Positions 61,433 through 64,000 of a stretch of 64,000 bases of DNA are shown in pieces; the first letter of the stretch is position 1; each line of letters begins with the position of its first letter. Source of the DNA: Prorocentrum cordatum (taxonomy: Eukaryota; Sar; Dinophyceae; Prorocentrales; Prorocentraceae); NCBI GenBank assembly GCA_963575745.1, contig CAUYUJ010021137.1, forward strand, positions 407,335 to 471,334. The letters run 5' to 3'. The notes beneath the pieces are model-generated. The model worked only from the letters and a program-made list of their open reading frames with translations, made no database searches and was not told the DNA's origin. A program made the position numbers and the translations under genes.

Positions 61433-62479
61433 CAGTCGTCGAGTATATTTTTGTGCCAGTGAAAGCTCTTTATTGCACGGTTGTGCGTGCACATGCTGAC
61501 CGTTGCACTTGAGTCGCTTAAAGGGTTTAAGAATTGTCTCGTCGTTGCTGGTGATGTTTGTCGGCTTCTTAATATAGTCACCAGCTGTATCTTTGAGTCC
61601 CGTAGCACATTGGTCAATGCGTACGGTTGTGATGTGCGGTCGGTTGGCAAGTTTCTTCCACGGGGAAATATCATCCACCCATGTTCCTGTAGGTTGTTCG
61701 CGTATAAACCACCTCCGGGCGTCATCCTGGGTTACAGCAATTTTACCACAATAAGTTATGTGTGGTAAATCTTCTCTGTGGTGCTGTTCCCAAGTGTTGT
61801 AGTTGACTTTGTAGTTGTAGTAGGATGGTGGTCCTGCGGTGCGGCAACTGGGTTGTAGTATGGCAACTCGTACGTAGCATATAGCGAAGTAATGATCTAT
61901 AACCCGCTGCACCGAGGGGTCTCCCAGATCGACATATGTAGTCTTGTCTAGGTTGCCTCCTGAGGAGAGCCCCCTTGAGAAGGCAAGCTCTGAGATACCA
62001 CCCTCACCGCCACAAAGCTCCAACATATCCACGCAGTTGTTATGACCATAGCATAGTGTAGCAACTATGCTGTATATGTTAGCGTGTGTGTCGGGCATAG
62101 ATGTGGGGAGGGTAAGGAACAGGTCATCGTCCTCATCGGAGCTTATCAGCTCAATAGGGACGTCAGTACTCCAGGTTGCCATAAGATCCTGTCCGAGTCC
62201 TGATAAATCGTCGCCGCAATCATCGTTTCCGTCTTCAACGTGCTTTTTAATGCGGCGAGGCTTGATGCCTGCTTCCTTTTCGGCTTTGAGCCTTTCCTTC
62301 TGCTTGATACGCGATTCTGCGGGTAGAACTTGCTCATCTTGTTCGCCGGTCTGTGTGCCCATTGTCGTGGTTGAGTGGGTACATGCGTCAATCGCCAGAG
62401 TCGGGAGGGGGAGAGAACAGTCATCTATGATGACGCGTCGAGGTTTCTGTGGTGATTGAATAGGCTCGTTTCCGAGCAA
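61428..62479 (-). pseudogene. E1 methyltransferase-like domain
   Basis: About 350 residues of element sequence; the frame continues into E2 only by chance. N-terminal third: charged, Lys/Glu-rich, then acidic. From about 62040: CVDMLELCGGEGGISELAFSRG, a glycine-rich loop typical of SAM binding, then a DLGDPSVQ strand, VAILQPSCRTAGPPS (61862, the place where methyltransferases carry a PC or PP motif), FIREQPTGTW, DQCATGL and IKKPTNITSND. The order matches DNA (C5) methyltransferase-like domains carried by some dinoflagellate retroelements; the strict PCQ catalytic motif is not present (PSC instead). The domain is intact but ends at the E2 insertion. It could equally be a related class I methyltransferase with no DNA activity. 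Confidence 0.65.
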
Positions 62480-63884
62480 GACCGGTTCTTCGGGTTGCCA
62501 ATACAGCCGAGTACTGATGTTGGCAACCCCTGCAGGTAGTGGTGCATGCCAATCATACCCTGTTGGTTGATCGGTAACTGAGATATCCTGAATAACCGCA
62601 TTGGTGTCCAGGTTAATTGTTACACGTCGGATAACTTCAGACCATTTCGGTCCTCCCTTTATTGGTCGTCACGTAGTGACGGATGTTGTGGTCTGTACGG
62701 GTATAGGTGTTTAAATATATAGGCACGTTTCCGTGCGTGGTGGTGCTCCCCAGGATGTTGTCGTTCAGATGACGGATGAGTGTAGTACGTGTCTGAGCTC
62801 GCCATTCAGCATGCCGTACTGTATGGCCGTACCAATCCAATGCATGTTGTGGTATAGCCTGTTTGCATGTACATGCCCACAGCTTCGAGCTAATCGGTAT
62901 TGATGACGCTACCTGCATATAAGTACCACTCAGTGTACTGTCTTGCAGATTGAACCGAATACCGAAATGACACAAACGCATCCGTATTACTGACAACTTA
63001 AGATCTTCCAAGGTATCACGTACTGGAGATAATTTCCAAACATATCCTGGGGGACCAAATATTATGATTTCCATACGGAGTTTCTTAGCTTTTATCAACA
63101 GGTTCTGGATACGTCACCAATGTGGGGCCACTCTCTTTCCTGGAGTGCGTACATACCAGTCACCTGGGGTACTAATCCATATGAGAGTATAATCTCCACT
63201 GATCACCGCACCCAGGTAATCTGTGCCCACGCTTGTCATAAGCTCATTGTGGGAAATACGATCACAGATATAACCTCGGGTGCGGAGGTCGGCGCAAGCC
63301 TCTCTCGTATCCTCAATGACACAAGCCCTCTTACTAAGGCAGGTTACCCCGCTGTCCTTGTTACCCCCCGGCTTTTCGGCCATCAGGCAAGACGACGAGG
63401 GGGCGACGTCGCCCTGCCATCTTCAAGATAAAGAAGATGTGCCTGCAATGTCTGCCAGCATCTGGGCTTCCCTCAGATGCTGGAGCTCAGCACTGCAGCG
63501 CGCCGTGGCCTCAGAGGCGGATTGCTCCGCAAATGCTGTCAGCATGGATGGATTATCCATCAGCTGTTTCAGCGCGCCTTTGGACCTAGCGTCGCTGACA
63601 GTCTGCAGCTCACGGTTAGTGTATCCCATCACTATCTTCCAGCGGGGCTGTACAGCGTCCATGGGTACACTTCCACCATGCTGGGCCAGTGTCCTGGCAA
63701 CAAAGCAATCGAACGTCTCAAGATCGTCGATGCTGTCGCCTCGCATAGTGGCCTTGGCGAGCGTCTCCGTCAACCCCTGAGGCAGGTTTCCCTGCAATTG
63801 CTCGCGCTCCTGCGCCGGGGTCGGCTCGCCCGTCATCGCTGTCTGAAATGACGTGCTGCTTGAGCTCGAGGCGGGTTGCCCCGC
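62464..63884 (-). repeat. Dispersed GNRA-loop mini-palindromes of E1, right part
   Basis: Same 14-bp pattern as on the left side, at 62464 (GCTCG stem), 62723 (GCACG), 63782 (GCAGG) and 63871 (GCGGG, loop TTGC). One copy with a stem mismatch is at 63339 (loop TTAC). On the sense strand loops are GAAA, GCAA and GTAA. Confidence 0.78.
62637..63383 (-). pseudogene. E1 conserved region of unknown function, one in-frame TGA
   Basis: Two minus frames (63114-63383 and 62637-63098) are in the same phase and separated by a single TGA (63114) after APHW; the codons on both sides read as one protein. Motifs: DYTLIWISTPGDWYV, then KAKKLRMEIIIFGPPGYVW, then a Cys/His-poor, beta-rich section and a C-terminal part with Trp and His (ALDWYGHTVRHAEW). 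The alternating hydrophobic strands ending in TPG or PPG suggest a nucleotide- or SAM-binding fold, but I cannot name it. TGA could have arisen from CGA by a C-to-T change. Confidence 0.6.
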
Positions 63885-63971
63885 AGCTCCAAAACAATCA
63901 CACCTGATCGACAGATGCCCTGACGGCAACTTCGTCGTTGGCATGATTTTGGAGCCCTCAGGGAGCTCCAT
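63423..63971 (-). pseudogene. E1 gag-like N-terminal region (partial)
   Basis: A 182-residue minus frame in the same phase as the 63383 frame and separated from it by one TGA at 63423; it may start beyond the window. Content: Ser-rich stretch, Gln/Glu-rich helices (AQEREQLQGNLPQGLTETL), DLETFDCFVARTLAQHGG, and a helix-rich end (LKQLMDNPSMLTAFAEQSASEA). Position at the 5' end of the element suggests Gag. No zinc knuckle is seen here. Confidence 0.5.
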
Positions 63972-64000
63972 TTTGACCTGCCCCTTACCAGGGAATATCA

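Larger units (their letters stand above)
61428..64000 (-). mobile_element. E1: outer Copia-like retrotransposon, 5' half (runs off the window)
   Basis: The reading frame at 61428 joins that at 43450 in phase once one copy of GACTG is removed, showing both halves were one gene. Its 5' LTR lies beyond 64000. Confidence 0.85.

Noticed and set aside
63114-63425. Use of TGA as a sense codon in E1
   Set aside because: E1 also has TAG stops and frameshifts elsewhere, and E2 uses no in-frame TGA, so ordinary decay is simpler.

Overview
This window looks like nuclear DNA of a dinoflagellate. The strongest sign is a near-perfect copy of the dinoflagellate trans-spliced leader (21 of 22 positions) at 13353, joined to a retroposed cDNA that ends in poly(A) and is flanked by 15-bp target duplications. 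A weaker leader relic lies at 11326. The other signs are high GC, very abundant microsatellites, a dinoflagellate-type RRM-like gene and Copia elements of the kind seen in dinoflagellates. I cannot fix the genus. A 100-N assembly gap lies at 24825-24924. No rRNA, tRNA, CRISPR or bacterial-type operon was seen.

Layout. 1-6490: a plus-strand LINE (LINE-A: ORF1 remnant, then endonuclease, reverse transcriptase, CCHC finger and RNase H) bounded on both sides by (TCC)n. 6490-12850: intergenic DNA with microsatellites, minisatellites and three small foldback or MITE-like elements; two have likely target duplications. 13353-14640: the spliced-leader retrocopy, inserted in a minisatellite. 14800-20340: mostly tandem repeats. 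20479-21588: an RRM-like gene. 22640-23200: a 90-bp minisatellite. 24925-30250: a second, decayed LINE (LINE-B, minus strand), again with (TCC)n on its sense strand at both ends. 30250-38690: microsatellites and a cluster of foldback elements. 38690-64000: two nested Copia-like LTR retrotransposons on the minus strand.

The nested pair is the main biology. The outer element (E1) is decayed. It carries a gag-like region, a methyltransferase-like domain, a zinc-finger region, integrase and RT-RNase H. It is split in frame by the inner element (E2, 43451-61427, 17,977 bp). E2 is young: its two 196-bp LTRs differ at 2 sites and it has a 5-bp GACTG target duplication. E2 encodes one unbroken polyprotein of about 4,830 residues: a coiled-coil Gag with CCCH fingers, protease, integrase and RT-RNase H. 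After these come about 1,950 further residues, mostly unrecognised, that include a domain resembling the Tpt1/KptA RNA 2'-phosphotransferase. Two more ORFs follow; the first is in the same frame after a single TAA. Both elements also carry a dispersed series of tiny palindromes. On the sense strand these form hairpins with mainly GNRA-type (GAAA, GCAA, GTAA) loops and covarying stems, largely independent of reading frame. I know of no description of these.
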